The notes beneath the pieces are model-generated. The model saw only the letters and a program-made list of their open reading frames with translations, did not search any database and was not told the origin of the DNA. This document shows, one piece after another, positions 28,108 to 36,912 of a stretch of DNA of 64,000 bases. Source of the DNA: Methylobacterium tarhaniae (lineage in GTDB: Bacteria > Pseudomonadota > Alphaproteobacteria > Rhizobiales > Beijerinckiaceae). The position numbers and the translations under genes are program-made. The first letter of the stretch is position 1. Every line of letters starts with the position of its first letter. The stretch covers positions 38,063 through 102,062 of the forward strand of contig NZ_LABZ01000122.1 of assembly GCF_001043955.1 (NCBI RefSeq), written 5' to 3'.

Positions 28108-29123
28108 GGCCGGGCATTCCCGTCCCGCACCGAGGCGAGCCGCCCGTCGGCCAGCGCCACCACGACCTGGTTGCCCAGGACCGCGAGGCCCGCCCCGACC
28201 GGTGCCGGCAGGGTCGCGCGGGCGCGCTCGGTCAGGTCCTTCAGCGAGAGGTAGGCGAGGGCGGTGCGGTCGCGGGAGGCCACGACCAGCGCGTCCCCGA
28301 GGGCGGCGCCGGGGGCGGAGAACCCCTTGCCGTCCGCACTCCCGGTGCTCCGCATCTGCCGGACGGGCGCCTCGCCGGACAGGCTCCATTGCTCGAGCCG
28401 GCCCTCCTCGCCGCGCACCAGGACGGCGCCGGGGCGCGGGCCCGGGAGGTCGGTCGCGAGGGCGAGGGGACCGGGCTCGGGCGGGGTCTCGGCCCGCACC
28501 CGCCAGGTGCCGTCCCGGCGCCCGATCACCGCGAGTCCCGCGCCCTCCGGGTGCTCGCTGAGCGCGAGAAGGTTGAGCGATCCACCGATCTCGACCGGTC
28601 GCAGGGTCTCGGCGGAGAAGACCGCGCCGGCCCCCGGCGGTACCGTCGCGGTCTCGACCGGCACGGGCTTCGGGTCGGCGCTCATCGTCACCTTCTGGCG
28701 CTCGCGCACGGTGACGCCGGCGGCGCCCGGGCGCCCGTCCGGCCCCCGGCTCGGCCCCGACAGGTAGGCGCTGATCGGCCCCGACAGCACCCGGCGCGAG
28801 CCCGGCAGCGCCCCCTTCGGCGTCTCGCCGGCGGTCAGGCCCTCGATCGCGTCGAGGGGGAGGGGGACGACCGCGATCGTGTCGCCCGACAGCGTCAGGA
28901 CGGCCGCGCCCCCCTCGCCCCACACCACCGCGACCGGGCCCGCCTTGCGCGGCAGCTGCGGCAGGCCGGCGGTGGTGACCGACAGGGCCGCCTCGCTGCC
29001 CGCGTCGCGCAGCTGCGTCACCCGGAACGGCAGGTCGAGGAGCGTGACCCGCGGCTCGGCGGCGGCGGGGGCCGCCGCGAGCAGAAAGGCGACCGCGACG
29101 GCGAGCGCCCGCCGCTCAGACAT
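28104..29123 (-). CDS. Exported protein of unknown function
   Basis: A 339-residue protein with a signal peptide (RRALAVAVAFLLAAAPAAAE). The mature part is rich in short beta-strand patterns such as VAVVWGEGGAAVLTLSGDTI, GLAVIGRRDGTWRVRAE, GAVLVRGEEGRLEQWSLSG and NQVVVALADGRLASV. These suggest a beta-propeller-like repeat fold in the periplasm, but no named family was recognised. The start ATG 29123 overlaps the 3' end of the SDR gene by eight bases and the stop overlaps the Nudix gene. It may belong to an envelope-associated operon with TIGR02301; its role is unknown. Confidence 0.72.
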   Translation of the reverse strand: MSERRALAVAVAFLLAAAPAAAEPRVTLLDLPFRVTQLRDAGSEAALSVTTAGLPQLPRKAGPVAVVWGEGGAAVLTLSGDTIAVVPLPLDAIEGLTAGETPKGALPGSRRVLSGPISAYLSGPSRGPDGRPGAAGVTVRERQKVTMSADPKPVPVETATVPPGAGAVFSAETLRPVEIGGSLNLLALSEHPEGAGLAVIGRRDGTWRVRAETPPEPGPLALATDLPGPRPGAVLVRGEEGRLEQWSLSGEAPVRQMRSTGSADGKGFSAPGAALGDALVVASRDRTALAYLSLKDLTERARATLPAPVGAGLAVLGNQVVVALADGRLASVRDGNARP

Positions 29124-29871
29124 GCTGGCCGCCGTTGATGTGCAGCTCGGCGCCGTTCACGTAGGACGAGGCCTCGGTGCACAGGAAGTAGATCGCCTTG
29201 GCGACCTCGTCCGGCGTGCCGAGGCGGCGCTGCGGGATCTGCGCCACCAGCTTGTCGGTGCCCGGGGACAGGATCGAGGTGTCGATCTCGCCGGGCGAGA
29301 TCGCGTTCACCCGGACGCCGAGCGGCCCGAAATCGGACGCCATCTCGCGGGTCAGGCCGGCCAGCGCCGCCTTGGAGGTGCCGTAGGCCGCCCCCGCGAA
29401 GGGATGGACGCGCGATCCCGCGATCGACGTCACGTTGACGATCGAGCCGCGCGCCCGGGTCAGCTCCTCGCACAGGCCGCGGGCGAGCAGGATGGGCGCG
29501 AAGAAATTGACCTGGAACACCCGCTGCCAGTCGGAGAACGGGGTGGCGATGGCGCCCAGCCGCTCGCCGCCCGGCCCCTTGGGCGAGATGCCGGCATTGT
29601 TGACGAGGGCGTGCAGCAGGCCGCCCTCGGCCTCGAGCCGTCCGGCCACCTCCTTGACGGCGCGGACCGTGTCCTCCGGATCGGCCAGGTCGACCTGCAG
29701 GTGGTCCTCCGGCCCCATCTCCCACGGGCAGTTCTCCGGGAAGGCGTGGCGCGAGCAGGTGATGACGCGCCAGCCCGCCGCCGAGAAGCGCTTGACGGTG
29801 GCATGGCCGATGCCCCGGCTCGCGCCGGTGAGCAGCATCACGCGGCGGCGTTCGTTCGACGGTTGGGCCAC
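29116..29871 (-). CDS. SDR family oxidoreductase
   Basis: A 251-residue short-chain dehydrogenase/reductase from GTG 29871. The cofactor loop is TGASRGIG (15-22), NNAG is at 91-94, and the catalytic Ser 149, Tyr 163 and Lys 167 (YGTSK) are in place. The C-terminus GAELHINGGQHV is of the 3-oxoacyl-ACP reductase/FabG-like type. The cofactor is probably NADP(H) or NAD(H); the substrate is open. An ATG nine residues later (just before LLTGASRG) would leave too short an N-terminal strand. It is the first gene of a four-gene operon in which every junction overlaps. Confidence 0.9.
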   Translation of the reverse strand: MAQPSNERRRVMLLTGASRGIGHATVKRFSAAGWRVITCSRHAFPENCPWEMGPEDHLQVDLADPEDTVRAVKEVAGRLEAEGGLLHALVNNAGISPKGPGGERLGAIATPFSDWQRVFQVNFFAPILLARGLCEELTRARGSIVNVTSIAGSRVHPFAGAAYGTSKAALAGLTREMASDFGPLGVRVNAISPGEIDTSILSPGTDKLVAQIPQRRLGTPDEVAKAIYFLCTEASSYVNGAELHINGGQHV

Positions 29872-29995
29872 GGCCGTTCCTCGGGATGTCCGGTGCTGAG
29901 CGCCGCCGGCTGTGCGGGGGCGCGAAGAGCCTCAGGGTAGGGCCCGGCGCCCCGGAAATCCAGGGCTTGCCGCGCCGCAGCAAAGCTTGCGCGGC

Positions 29996-30604
29996 TCACG
30001 GGTAGAGGCGGTTCCCCTCCCAGCCGTCGCCCCGGCGGGTGAAGCGCACCCGGTCGTGCAGGCGGTAGGCGCCGTCCTGCCAGAACTCCATCGTCACCGG
30101 GGCGATGCGGTAGCCGGTCCAGTGCGGCGGACGCGGCACGCTCTCGCCGGGAAAGCGCGCGCCCACCTCGTCCACCGCCCGGATCAGCGTCTCGCGGCTG
30201 TCGAGGGGTTGCGACTGACGGCTCGCCCAGGCGCCGAGGCGGCTGTCTCGGGCCCGGGAGGCGAAGTAGGCGTCGGCTTCCGCATCCTCGACCTTCGTCA
30301 CGGTGCCGCGGGCCCGCACCTGGCGGCGCAGGCTCTTCCAGTGCAGCACGAGGGCGGCGCGGGGATTGTCCGCGAGCTCCAGCCCCTTCACCGACAGGGT
30401 GTTGGTGTAGAACACGAACCCGCGCTCGTCGGCACCTTTCAGGAGCACGATCCGCACGTCCGGCAGCCCGTCGGCGTCGCAGGTGGCGAGGGCCATGGCG
30501 TTCGGATCCTCGGGCTCGGCGGCCTCGGCCTCGGCAAACCATTGCCGGAACAGTCCCCAGGGATCCGGGTTCTTCGTGAAATCATCTTTCGTTAACCCGT
30601 CCAC
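29996..30604 (-). CDS. pdxH: Pyridoxamine 5'-phosphate oxidase
   Basis: A 202-residue FMN-dependent enzyme making pyridoxal 5'-phosphate from pyridoxamine- or pyridoxine-phosphate. It carries the diagnostic FMN and substrate segments ALATCDADGLPDVRIVLLKG, GFVFYTNTLSVKGLEL, RQVRARGTVTKV, and the C-terminal PXPO signature PHWTGYRIAPVTMEFWQDG ending in RLYP. The start is GTG 30604; the frame extends upstream to 30844, but that part is arginine-rich and overlaps the divergent lipoprotein gene, and no in-frame ATG lies closer. Length fits the family (about 200-220). Confidence 0.95.
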   Translation of the reverse strand: MDGLTKDDFTKNPDPWGLFRQWFAEAEAAEPEDPNAMALATCDADGLPDVRIVLLKGADERGFVFYTNTLSVKGLELADNPRAALVLHWKSLRRQVRARGTVTKVEDAEADAYFASRARDSRLGAWASRQSQPLDSRETLIRAVDEVGARFPGESVPRPPHWTGYRIAPVTMEFWQDGAYRLHDRVRFTRRGDGWEGNRLYP

Positions 30605-30734
30605 GGCATCGTCCTTACCCAAGTGGCTCGAGTGCCTGGATGGCCTGAGCCCGTGTGACAACCGGAACCGGGGGCGGGCCGGCGTCGCATCCTCATGCGT
30701 CGCGGCGGGCCGTCCGGTCGTGAGAACAGGTGTA

Positions 30735-31214
30735 ATGCGTCGGCGTGCGTGTAAAGTCGGTTCGGTGACGCTCGGCCTCGCGCTCACGCTGGGCGCCCTC
30801 GGGGGCATCCTGGCGATCGGCGGCTGCAGCCAGCCGCTCATCATGTTCGCGCCTCAGGTCGATGCCGCGCCGCCGGAGCCGGAGAGCACCGGCAGCATCG
30901 AGCCCGCGGCACCGAGGAGCTTCGGCCCCGACCTCTCCGGCGAAGATTGGCGCCGGGCCAAGGCGGCGCTCTCCGTCGCCCTGGACCCCCAGGGCAACGG
31001 CCAGCCGGTGAAGTGGGACAACCCGGATTCGGGCATGCGCGGCATGGTCAACCCGACCGGTCTGCCCTTCGTGAAGAACGACGAGATCTGCCGCGGCTTC
31101 CTGGCCTCGGTGATCGGCCCCGGCGGCAACCGCTTCGTGCGCGGCACCGGCTGCCGGCCCTCCGGCGGCGCCTGGGAGCTGAAGAGCCTGAAGATGACGA
31201 CGAAACCCGGGTGA
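30735..31214 (+). CDS. RT0821/Lpp0805-type surface lipoprotein
   Basis: A 159-residue protein from ATG 30735. A basic N-terminus and hydrophobic helix end in the lipobox IGGC (about residues 28-31), so it should be acylated and anchored in the outer or inner membrane. The mature part contains LSGEDWRRAKAALSVALDPQGNGQPVKWDNPDSG and the C-terminal CRGFLASVIGPGGNRFVRGTGCR, the pattern of the RT0821/Lpp0805 surface protein family (17-kDa antigen-like). It is divergent from pdxH. The family has no firmly known function. The ribosome-binding site is weak (ACAGGTGTA). Confidence 0.8.
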   Translation: MRRRACKVGSVTLGLALTLGALGGILAIGGCSQPLIMFAPQVDAAPPEPESTGSIEPAAPRSFGPDLSGEDWRRAKAALSVALDPQGNGQPVKWDNPDSGMRGMVNPTGLPFVKNDEICRGFLASVIGPGGNRFVRGTGCRPSGGAWELKSLKMTTKPG

Positions 31215-31430
31215 GGCGAGCGCCAGGGGGCGGGGCGCCCGTCGCGCCCTTCGCCTCGCGCAGCGTGGCGCCGCCCGATGAAGTGACGTACCCTGGGCGC
31301 TTGCCGCCTCCGCCTGCGTTGCAATCCGGCAACACGGTCGCCAGATAGGGCTCAACCCATTCACGCAGGCGGATCCGCGCCCGGATGCATCGCGCCGGGA
31401 CCGGGCCGCCCGAATCGCCATCGGATCGCC

Positions 31431-32357
31431 ATGCGCAACCCATACGACGTACTCGGCGTGAGCCGTTCGGCCGACGAGGCGGAGATCAAGAAGGCTTTCC
31501 GCAAGCTCGCCAAGGCCTACCACCCCGACCGCAACAAGAACGACGCCAAGGCGCAGGATCGCTTCGCCGAGGTCAACCAGGCCTACGAGATCCTGGGCGA
31601 CGCCAAGAAGCGCGAGCAGTTCGACCGTGGCGCCATCGATGCCGAGGGCAAGCCGCGCTATGCCGGCTTCGAGGGCTTCGGCGGCGGTGCCGGCCGTGGC
31701 GGCGGCTTCGACTTCGAGTCGATGGCCCGCGGCCGCGGCGGTGCCGGCGGCGCGGGCGCCGGCGGCTTCGGCGAGGACATCTTCTCGCACCTGTTCGGCG
31801 AGGCCTTCCGCTCCGCCGGCGGGCCCGGGCGCGCCGCCCCGCAGAAGGGCGAGGACGTCGCCGCCGAGCTGACCGTCACCCTCGATCAGGTCGCCAACGA
31901 GGCGAAGCTGCGCCTCAACCTGCCGAGCGGCCGCGAGGTCGACGCGGTGGTGCCCAAGGGCGTGGTCGACGGGCAGGTGATTCGCCTGCGCGGCCTCGGC
32001 TATCCGGGCGCCCACGGCGCCGAGCCGGGCGACGCCCTCCTGACCGTCCGCTTCGCCGCCGATCCGCGCTTCCAGGTCGAGGGTGCGGATCTGCGCACCA
32101 CCGCCGAGGTCCCGCTCGAGGACGCGGTGCTGGGCGGGCCGATCCGGATCCAGACCCTCACCGGCGCGGTCGAGATGAAGATCCCCCCGATGACGAGCTC
32201 GGGCCGGGTCTTCCGCCTGCGCGGCAAGGGCCTGCCGAAGAAGGACGGCACCCGCGGCGATTTGCTCGCCAGCATCGCCGTGACCCTGCCGGCCGATGCC
32301 GACGAGGCCCTGACCGAGTTCGCCCGCAAGCGCCGCGCCGCCGCGACGGCGGGTTGA
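31431..32357 (+). CDS. DnaJ-class chaperone (CbpA/DjlA-type, no zinc finger)
   Basis: A 308-residue protein. Residues 1-68 form a J domain ([23 protein letters not shown] at 31-33), followed by a Gly/Phe-rich linker (about 85-125) and two C-terminal beta-sandwich substrate-binding domains ([61 protein letters not shown]). There are no CxxCxGxG repeats, so it is a type II (CbpA-like) co-chaperone stimulating a DnaK ATPase. It stands upstream of fabI on the same strand, with about 144 bases between. ATG 31431 is the first codon of the J domain. Confidence 0.93.
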   Translation: MRNPYDVLGVSRSADEAEIKKAFRKLAKAYHPDRNKNDAKAQDRFAEVNQAYEILGDAKKREQFDRGAIDAEGKPRYAGFEGFGGGAGRGGGFDFESMARGRGGAGGAGAGGFGEDIFSHLFGEAFRSAGGPGRAAPQKGEDVAAELTVTLDQVANEAKLRLNLPSGREVDAVVPKGVVDGQVIRLRGLGYPGAHGAEPGDALLTVRFAADPRFQVEGADLRTTAEVPLEDAVLGGPIRIQTLTGAVEMKIPPMTSSGRVFRLRGKGLPKKDGTRGDLLASIAVTLPADADEALTEFARKRRAAATAG

Positions 32358-32501
32358 GCCGGGGTAGGGCCGGGCTTTACCGGAGCCGGCGCACTTCCGT
32401 CGCCCGCGGGCGTCGGTTAAGGAAACCGCTGGGGAGCTATGCACGGCCGGGTCCGCCCTGCCGCCTCCGGCTTCCCGTGGCGGCTGTTCTTTGGGTGACT
32501 C

Positions 32502-33368
32502 ATGGCTGACTCGAACCGGGCACAGGTACAGGAAGACGGGCAGGCCGCGTCCCCCGGGACCGGGCTTCTCGCCGGCAAGCGCGGCCTCGTGCTCGGCGTC
32601 GCCAACAACCGCTCGATCGCCTGGGGCATCGCCCGCAGCGCGCGCCAGCACGGCGCGGAACTGGCCTTCACCTATCAGGGCGAAGCCCTGCGCAAGCGCG
32701 TCGAGCCGCTGGCCCGCGAGCTCGACGCCGCCGTCGTCGGCCATTGCGACGTCACCGACCCGGCCTCGATCGACGCGGCCTTCGAGGCCACCGGCCGGCA
32801 CTTCCCAGACGGGATCGACTTCGTCGTCCACTGCATCGCCTTCTCGGACAAGGACGAGCTGACCGGCCGCTACCTGGACACCAGCGAGGCGAACTTCTCC
32901 AAGTCGCTGCTGATCTCCTGCTACTCGTTCACCGCCATCGCCCAGCGCGCCGAGAAGCTGATGCGCAACGGCGGCTCGCTCCTCACGCTGACCTATTACG
33001 GCGCCGAGAAGTGGATGCCGCATTACAACGTGATGGGCGTCGCCAAGGCGGCCCTGGAGGCCTCGGTGCGCTACCTCGCCGCCGATCTGGGGCCGCAGAA
33101 GATCCGCGTCAACGCGATCTCGGCCGGGCCGATCAAGACGCTTGCCGCCTCGGGCATCGGGGATTTCCGCTACATCCTGAAGTGGAACGAGTACAACGCG
33201 CCCCTGCGGCGCACGGTGACCATCGACGAGGTCGGCGAGACCGCCGCCTATCTGGTCTCCGACATGTCCCGCGGCATGACCGGCGAGATCCTGCACGTCG
33301 ATGCCGGCTACCACGTCGTCGGCATGAAGAACCCCGAGGCGCCGGACCTCAGCCTCGACAAGGAGTGA
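32502..33368 (+). CDS. fabI: Enoyl-[acyl-carrier-protein] reductase (NADH)
   Basis: A 288-residue enzyme catalysing the last reductive step of fatty-acid elongation. The atypical SDR cofactor loop GVANNRSIAWG is at about 32-42, HCIAF at 110-114, and the catalytic pair is Tyr 175 and Lys 182 (YNVMGVAK), the Y-x6-K pattern of FabI. The tail SAGPIKTLAASGIGDFRYIL is the flexible substrate loop region. The N-terminal 22 residues form a short extension before the fold. It is followed by pfp after 65 bases on the same strand. Confidence 0.95.
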   Translation: MADSNRAQVQEDGQAASPGTGLLAGKRGLVLGVANNRSIAWGIARSARQHGAELAFTYQGEALRKRVEPLARELDAAVVGHCDVTDPASIDAAFEATGRHFPDGIDFVVHCIAFSDKDELTGRYLDTSEANFSKSLLISCYSFTAIAQRAEKLMRNGGSLLTLTYYGAEKWMPHYNVMGVAKAALEASVRYLAADLGPQKIRVNAISAGPIKTLAASGIGDFRYILKWNEYNAPLRRTVTIDEVGETAAYLVSDMSRGMTGEILHVDAGYHVVGMKNPEAPDLSLDKE

Positions 33369-33433
33369 GGCCGGGGCTGGACCCGCAGGCCGTTCGGCGC
33401 AATGTGGCTCCGCATCGCAACGCGGAGCCCGCC

Positions 33434-34639
33434 ATGCCTTCTCCCAAGATCGCCATGCTCACCGCCGGCGGCCTCGCTCCCTGCCTGTCGGCGGCGGTGG
33501 GCGGACTCATCGCCCGCTACACCGATCTCGCGCCCGAGGCCGAGATCATCGGCTACCGCAGCGGCTACAAGGGCCTGCTCCTCGGCGACTTCATGCCCGT
33601 CACCCCGGAGGTGCGGGCGCAGGCCCATGTGCTCCTGCGCCACGGCGGCTCGCCGCTCGGCAACAGCCGGATCAAGCTCACCAACGTCAAGGATTGCGTG
33701 AAGCGCGGCCTGGTCAAGGACGGGCAGGACCCGCTCAAGGTGGCGGCCGAGCAGCTTGCCCGCGACCGGGTCACGGTGCTGCACACGATCGGCGGCGACG
33801 ACACCAACACCACGGCGGCCGATCTCGCGGCCTATCTCGAGGCGAACGGCTATCACCTGACGGTGGTCGGCCTGCCGAAGACCATCGACAACGACGTGGT
33901 GCCGATCCGCCAGACCCTGGGCGCCTGGAGCGCGGCGGAGCAGGGGGCGATCTTCGCCGAGAACATCGTCAACGAGCAGAGCGCCAACCCGCGCATGCTG
34001 ATCGTCCACGAGGTCATGGGCCGCAAGTGCGGCTGGCTCACCGCCGCGACGGCCAAGGCCTATCGCGAGCGCCTGGACCGCACCGCCTTCCTGCCGGAAT
34101 TCGGGCTCGACCGGGCGCACAGGGACGTGGACGCGGTCTACCTGCCGGAACTGCCGATCGACGTCGACCGCGAGGCCGAGCGGCTGCGCGCGAGGCTCGA
34201 CGCCAAGGATTGCGTCACGGTCTTCCTGAGCGAGGGCGCCGGCCTCGACGAGATCGTGGCCGAGATCGAGGGGAGTGGCGAGACGGTCGGCCGCGATCCC
34301 TTCGGCCATGTCAAGATCGACACCATCAATGTCGGCAAGTGGTTCGCCGACCGGATGGCGCCGCTGATCGGGGCGGAGAAGACCCTGGTGCTGAAATCCG
34401 GACATTTCTGCCGCTCGGCCGCGCCGAACGCCGACGACCTGCGGCTGATCCAGGGCATGGTCGACCTCGCGGTCGAGTGCGGGCTGAAGGGCGTCTCCGG
34501 CGTGATCGGCCACGACGAGGATCGGGGCGGCCGCCTGCGGGCGATCGAGTTCCCGCGCATCCGCGGCGGAAAGGCCTTCGACCCGGCCACGCCGTGGTTC
34601 ACCGCCATGCTGGAGCAGATCGGCCAGCAGCGGGCATGA
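33434..34639 (+). CDS. pfp: Pyrophosphate-dependent 6-phosphofructokinase
   Basis: A 401-residue enzyme phosphorylating fructose-6-phosphate with pyrophosphate, reversibly. GGDDTNT (120-126) and PKTIDND (148-154) are decisive: the second Asp of GGDD and the Lys of PKT mark PPi-dependent enzymes, whereas ATP-PFKs have GGDGS and PGTIDND. MGRKCGWL is the fructose-phosphate-binding region. The enzyme fits a methylotroph-type carbon metabolism in which PPi-PFK also works on sugar bisphosphates. ATG 33434 begins MPSPKIAMLTAGGLAPC, the usual start. Confidence 0.93.
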   Translation: MPSPKIAMLTAGGLAPCLSAAVGGLIARYTDLAPEAEIIGYRSGYKGLLLGDFMPVTPEVRAQAHVLLRHGGSPLGNSRIKLTNVKDCVKRGLVKDGQDPLKVAAEQLARDRVTVLHTIGGDDTNTTAADLAAYLEANGYHLTVVGLPKTIDNDVVPIRQTLGAWSAAEQGAIFAENIVNEQSANPRMLIVHEVMGRKCGWLTAATAKAYRERLDRTAFLPEFGLDRAHRDVDAVYLPELPIDVDREAERLRARLDAKDCVTVFLSEGAGLDEIVAEIEGSGETVGRDPFGHVKIDTINVGKWFADRMAPLIGAEKTLVLKSGHFCRSAAPNADDLRLIQGMVDLAVECGLKGVSGVIGHDEDRGGRLRAIEFPRIRGGKAFDPATPWFTAMLEQIGQQRA

Positions 34640-34642
34640 GCC

Positions 34643-34669
34643 GAGCCGGCACCGTCCGGGTGCCGGCTC
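34643..34669 (+). terminator. Hairpin after pfp
   Basis: A perfect 11-base inverted repeat, GAGCCGGCACC (34643-34653) and GGTGCCGGCTC (34659-34669), with a 5-base loop, begins four bases after the pfp stop. There is no T-run, so it is a probable but not canonical terminator. It also separates pfp from the minus-strand small gene ending at 34691. Confidence 0.6.
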
Positions 34670-34690
34670 GTCATATTACTCTAGGTAACA

Positions 34691-34924
34691 TCACGATCCA
34701 GTCGCGTCGAGCGGGGCGATGGCGCGGCCGGGCTCCGTCACCGCGTTGCGGCGGATGAAGGGCAGCACGTTTCCGCCGGTCTCAAACGGAACCGGCTCGG
34801 CACGAACCCGCTGCTGCCCACTCGCGAAGGACATCCAGCGGACGATCTTGCCGTCGGCATGACGCGCCAAGTGCCGCTCGGCCCGCCTCCGCGCCCATCG
34901 GGGCACGCCCTCACCGAACTTCAT
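34691..34924 (-). CDS. Hypothetical protein
   Basis: A 77-residue basic protein from ATG 34924 (MKFGEGVPRWARRRAERHLA), with a good ribosome-binding site GGAGAG 8-9 bases before the start. It contains HADGKIVRWMSFASGQQ and ends in PLDATGS. There is no signal peptide, membrane segment or recognised domain. It is an isolated gene between pfp and the lytic transglycosylase; the frame is open further upstream, but the added residues are unconvincing. The gene is accepted because of the ribosome-binding site and reasonable composition, not because of a recognised family. Confidence 0.5.
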   Translation of the reverse strand: MKFGEGVPRWARRRAERHLARHADGKIVRWMSFASGQQRVRAEPVPFETGGNVLPFIRRNAVTEPGRAIAPLDATGS

Positions 34925-35030
34925 CGGGCTTCTCTCCCTGCTCGCCCACATCGCGACGGATGTCGCCTCATGAACGAAACAAGGGCCGGCCCGCCGTGTC
35001 ATCACCCATTTGGGTGAGGTGGTGCCAACC

Positions 35031-35906
35031 TCAAGTTTTGAGTACGATGCAGGCTCCGCCGACCCCGCGGATGCGGCTGCACAGGGCCTCGGCGCTGGCG
35101 CGCGTCTCGGAGGGAACGCGGATCCGATAGAAGGCCCGCGTGCCGCGGTGGCGCAGGCGGGTGCCGATGATCATCGGGCGGACATCGCCCAGGATCGTGG
35201 CGTAGCGGTCGCGGGCCCGGCCGAAGCTCGCCAGGGCGATCGACTTCGAGAAGTTGCCGGCGAGCTGGACGCCCCAGGGCGCGAGCGCCGCCGCGGTCTC
35301 GGCGAAGAACGTCTCGGTGCGCCCGCGGATGCGTAAGGAGGCCGTCACCTGCAGGCAGCGCGTGCCCTCGGGCTCGGTCAGGTCGCTCTTTGTCTCGGCC
35401 TTGGCGGCGGCGGCCCAGTCCTCGGCGCTGCGCCCGGTGATCGCCGAGACGTAGGCGCGGGTCTCGGCCGGCAGGCCGCCGGTTCCGGCGAGCCAGGCGG
35501 AGACCCGGCCGGGCCCGCCGTTATAGGCCGCCGCCGCGAGGCCGAGATTGCCGAAGCGCCCGCGCAGGTCGATGAGGAAGCGGGCCGCGGCCGGGATCGC
35601 CTGTTCGGGGTCGAACGGATCGGCGAGGCCGCGCTCCTGCGCCGTGCCGGGCATGAATTGCGCCACCCCTTGCGCCCCGGCGCGGCTCACCACCCCGGGC
35701 CGGAAGCTGCTCTCGCGCCAGATCAGCCGGGTGAGGAACGCCACCGGCAGCCCCTTGGACTGGGCCGCTCCCTCGATCAGCCGGCACAGGGCCTGCTCGA
35801 CCGTCTCCTCCTTGCTGTCGGCGGCAGGGGCGGGTGCCGCGGGGGCGGCGCGGGCCGGCGAGCCGAGGAGCGCGACGGCGAGGATGAGGAGGAGGGCGCG
35901 GGTCAC
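35031..35906 (-). CDS. Lytic murein transglycosylase (SLT domain) with SPOR-like C-terminus
   Basis: A 291-residue exported enzyme from GTG 35906 (VTRALLLILAVALLGSPARA, signal peptide). The SLT fold has the catalytic Glu 65 in IWRESSF, then GAQGVAQFMPGTA and AAAYNGGPGRVSAWL. The last 70 or so residues (TRAFYRIRVPSETRASAEALCSRIRGVGGACIVLKT) look like a SPOR domain, which binds denuded septal peptidoglycan. It cleaves glycan strands to 1,6-anhydromuropeptides in the periplasm. Alternative GTG at 35912 would add two residues. It is divergent from the methyltransferase gene, about 125 bases apart. Confidence 0.9.
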   Translation of the reverse strand: MTRALLLILAVALLGSPARAAPAAPAPAADSKEETVEQALCRLIEGAAQSKGLPVAFLTRLIWRESSFRPGVVSRAGAQGVAQFMPGTAQERGLADPFDPEQAIPAAARFLIDLRGRFGNLGLAAAAYNGGPGRVSAWLAGTGGLPAETRAYVSAITGRSAEDWAAAAKAETKSDLTEPEGTRCLQVTASLRIRGRTETFFAETAAALAPWGVQLAGNFSKSIALASFGRARDRYATILGDVRPMIIGTRLRHRGTRAFYRIRVPSETRASAEALCSRIRGVGGACIVLKT

Positions 35907-36030
35907 GGGCACACCTTTACCGTGATTCGCTGAACGATTCGGCAAGGTGTGATCGTCGCGGGGGCGTTTCACGGTCTCCCGGTGGGCGAGGCCCTGGCGC
36001 CGGGCACGGGCCTGCGCCATCTAGCGGGCG

Positions 36031-36912
36031 ATGTCCTCGCCGCTCCTGTTCGACGCCCCCCTCATCCGCAAGCGCCTCGCCCGCGCCCGCCGCGCCGGCT
36101 TCGCCGATTTCCTGGTGGCGCGGGCGGTCGACGACCTCTCCGACCGCCTCGGCGCGGTGCTGCGGGAGTTCCCCCGCGCCCTCGACCTCGCCACCCCCGT
36201 GCCGGCTGCGGCGACCTGGCTCGAGCGGAGCGGCCGGGCCGGCGCCGTGACGCGCCTCGCCCCCGTCCCCGAGGCGGCCAGCCCCGGCCTCGCGGTCGTG
36301 GTCGGCGATCCGGAGGCGCTGCCGTTCGGCGACCGGAATTTCGACCTCGCGGTGTCGCTCCTGGCGCTCCAGCACGCCAACGACCTGCCCGGCGCCCTGG
36401 TGCAGGTCCGCCGGGCCTTGAAGCCCGATGGGCTGTTCGTCGGCTGCCTGCTCGGCGGGCGCACCCTGACGGAGCTGCGCCAGGTCCTCACCCAGGCCGA
36501 GAGCGAGGTCGAGGGCGGGGTCAGCCCCCGGGTGGCGCCCTTCGCGGAGGTGCGCGACCTCGGCGGCCTCCTGCAGCGCGCCGGCTTCGCCCTGCCGGTC
36601 ACCGATGTCGAGACCGTGACGGTGCGCTACGGCGATCCGTTCGGGCTGATGCGCGACCTGCGGGCCATGGGGCTCACCAACGCCATGCGGGAGCGCCGAG
36701 GCCGGTTGCGCCGCGAGACGCTGATGCGGGCCGCCAGCCTCTACGCCGAGCGCTTCGCCGATGCGGATGGGCGCCTGCGCGCGACCTTCGAGCTGATCTG
36801 GCTCTCGGGCTGGGTGCCGCACGAGAGCCAGCAGAAGCCGCTGCGGCCGGGCAGCGCCCAGGCCCGGCTGGCCGACGCCCTCGGCACCGTCGAACGCAAG
36901 GAGCCGTCATGA
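36031..36912 (+). CDS. SAM-dependent methyltransferase (NDUFAF5/BioC-like)
   Basis: A 293-residue class I methyltransferase. The Rossmann core shows ALDLATP, then GDPEALPFGDRNFDLAVSLLALQHANDLPGAL, a Methyltransf_11 pattern, and RRALKPDGLFVGCLLGGRTL. The N-terminus FDAPLIRKRLARARRAGFADFLVARAVDDLSDRL matches the alphaproteobacterial/mitochondrial NDUFAF5 type, which in eukaryotes hydroxylates complex I; the bacterial role is unknown. The usual glycine-rich SAM loop is degenerate (LATPVPAAAT). The stop overlaps the DUF427 gene by four bases (ATGA), so the two are co-translated. Confidence 0.84.
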   Translation: MSSPLLFDAPLIRKRLARARRAGFADFLVARAVDDLSDRLGAVLREFPRALDLATPVPAAATWLERSGRAGAVTRLAPVPEAASPGLAVVVGDPEALPFGDRNFDLAVSLLALQHANDLPGALVQVRRALKPDGLFVGCLLGGRTLTELRQVLTQAESEVEGGVSPRVAPFAEVRDLGGLLQRAGFALPVTDVETVTVRYGDPFGLMRDLRAMGLTNAMRERRGRLRRETLMRAASLYAERFADADGRLRATFELIWLSGWVPHESQQKPLRPGSAQARLADALGTVERKEPS

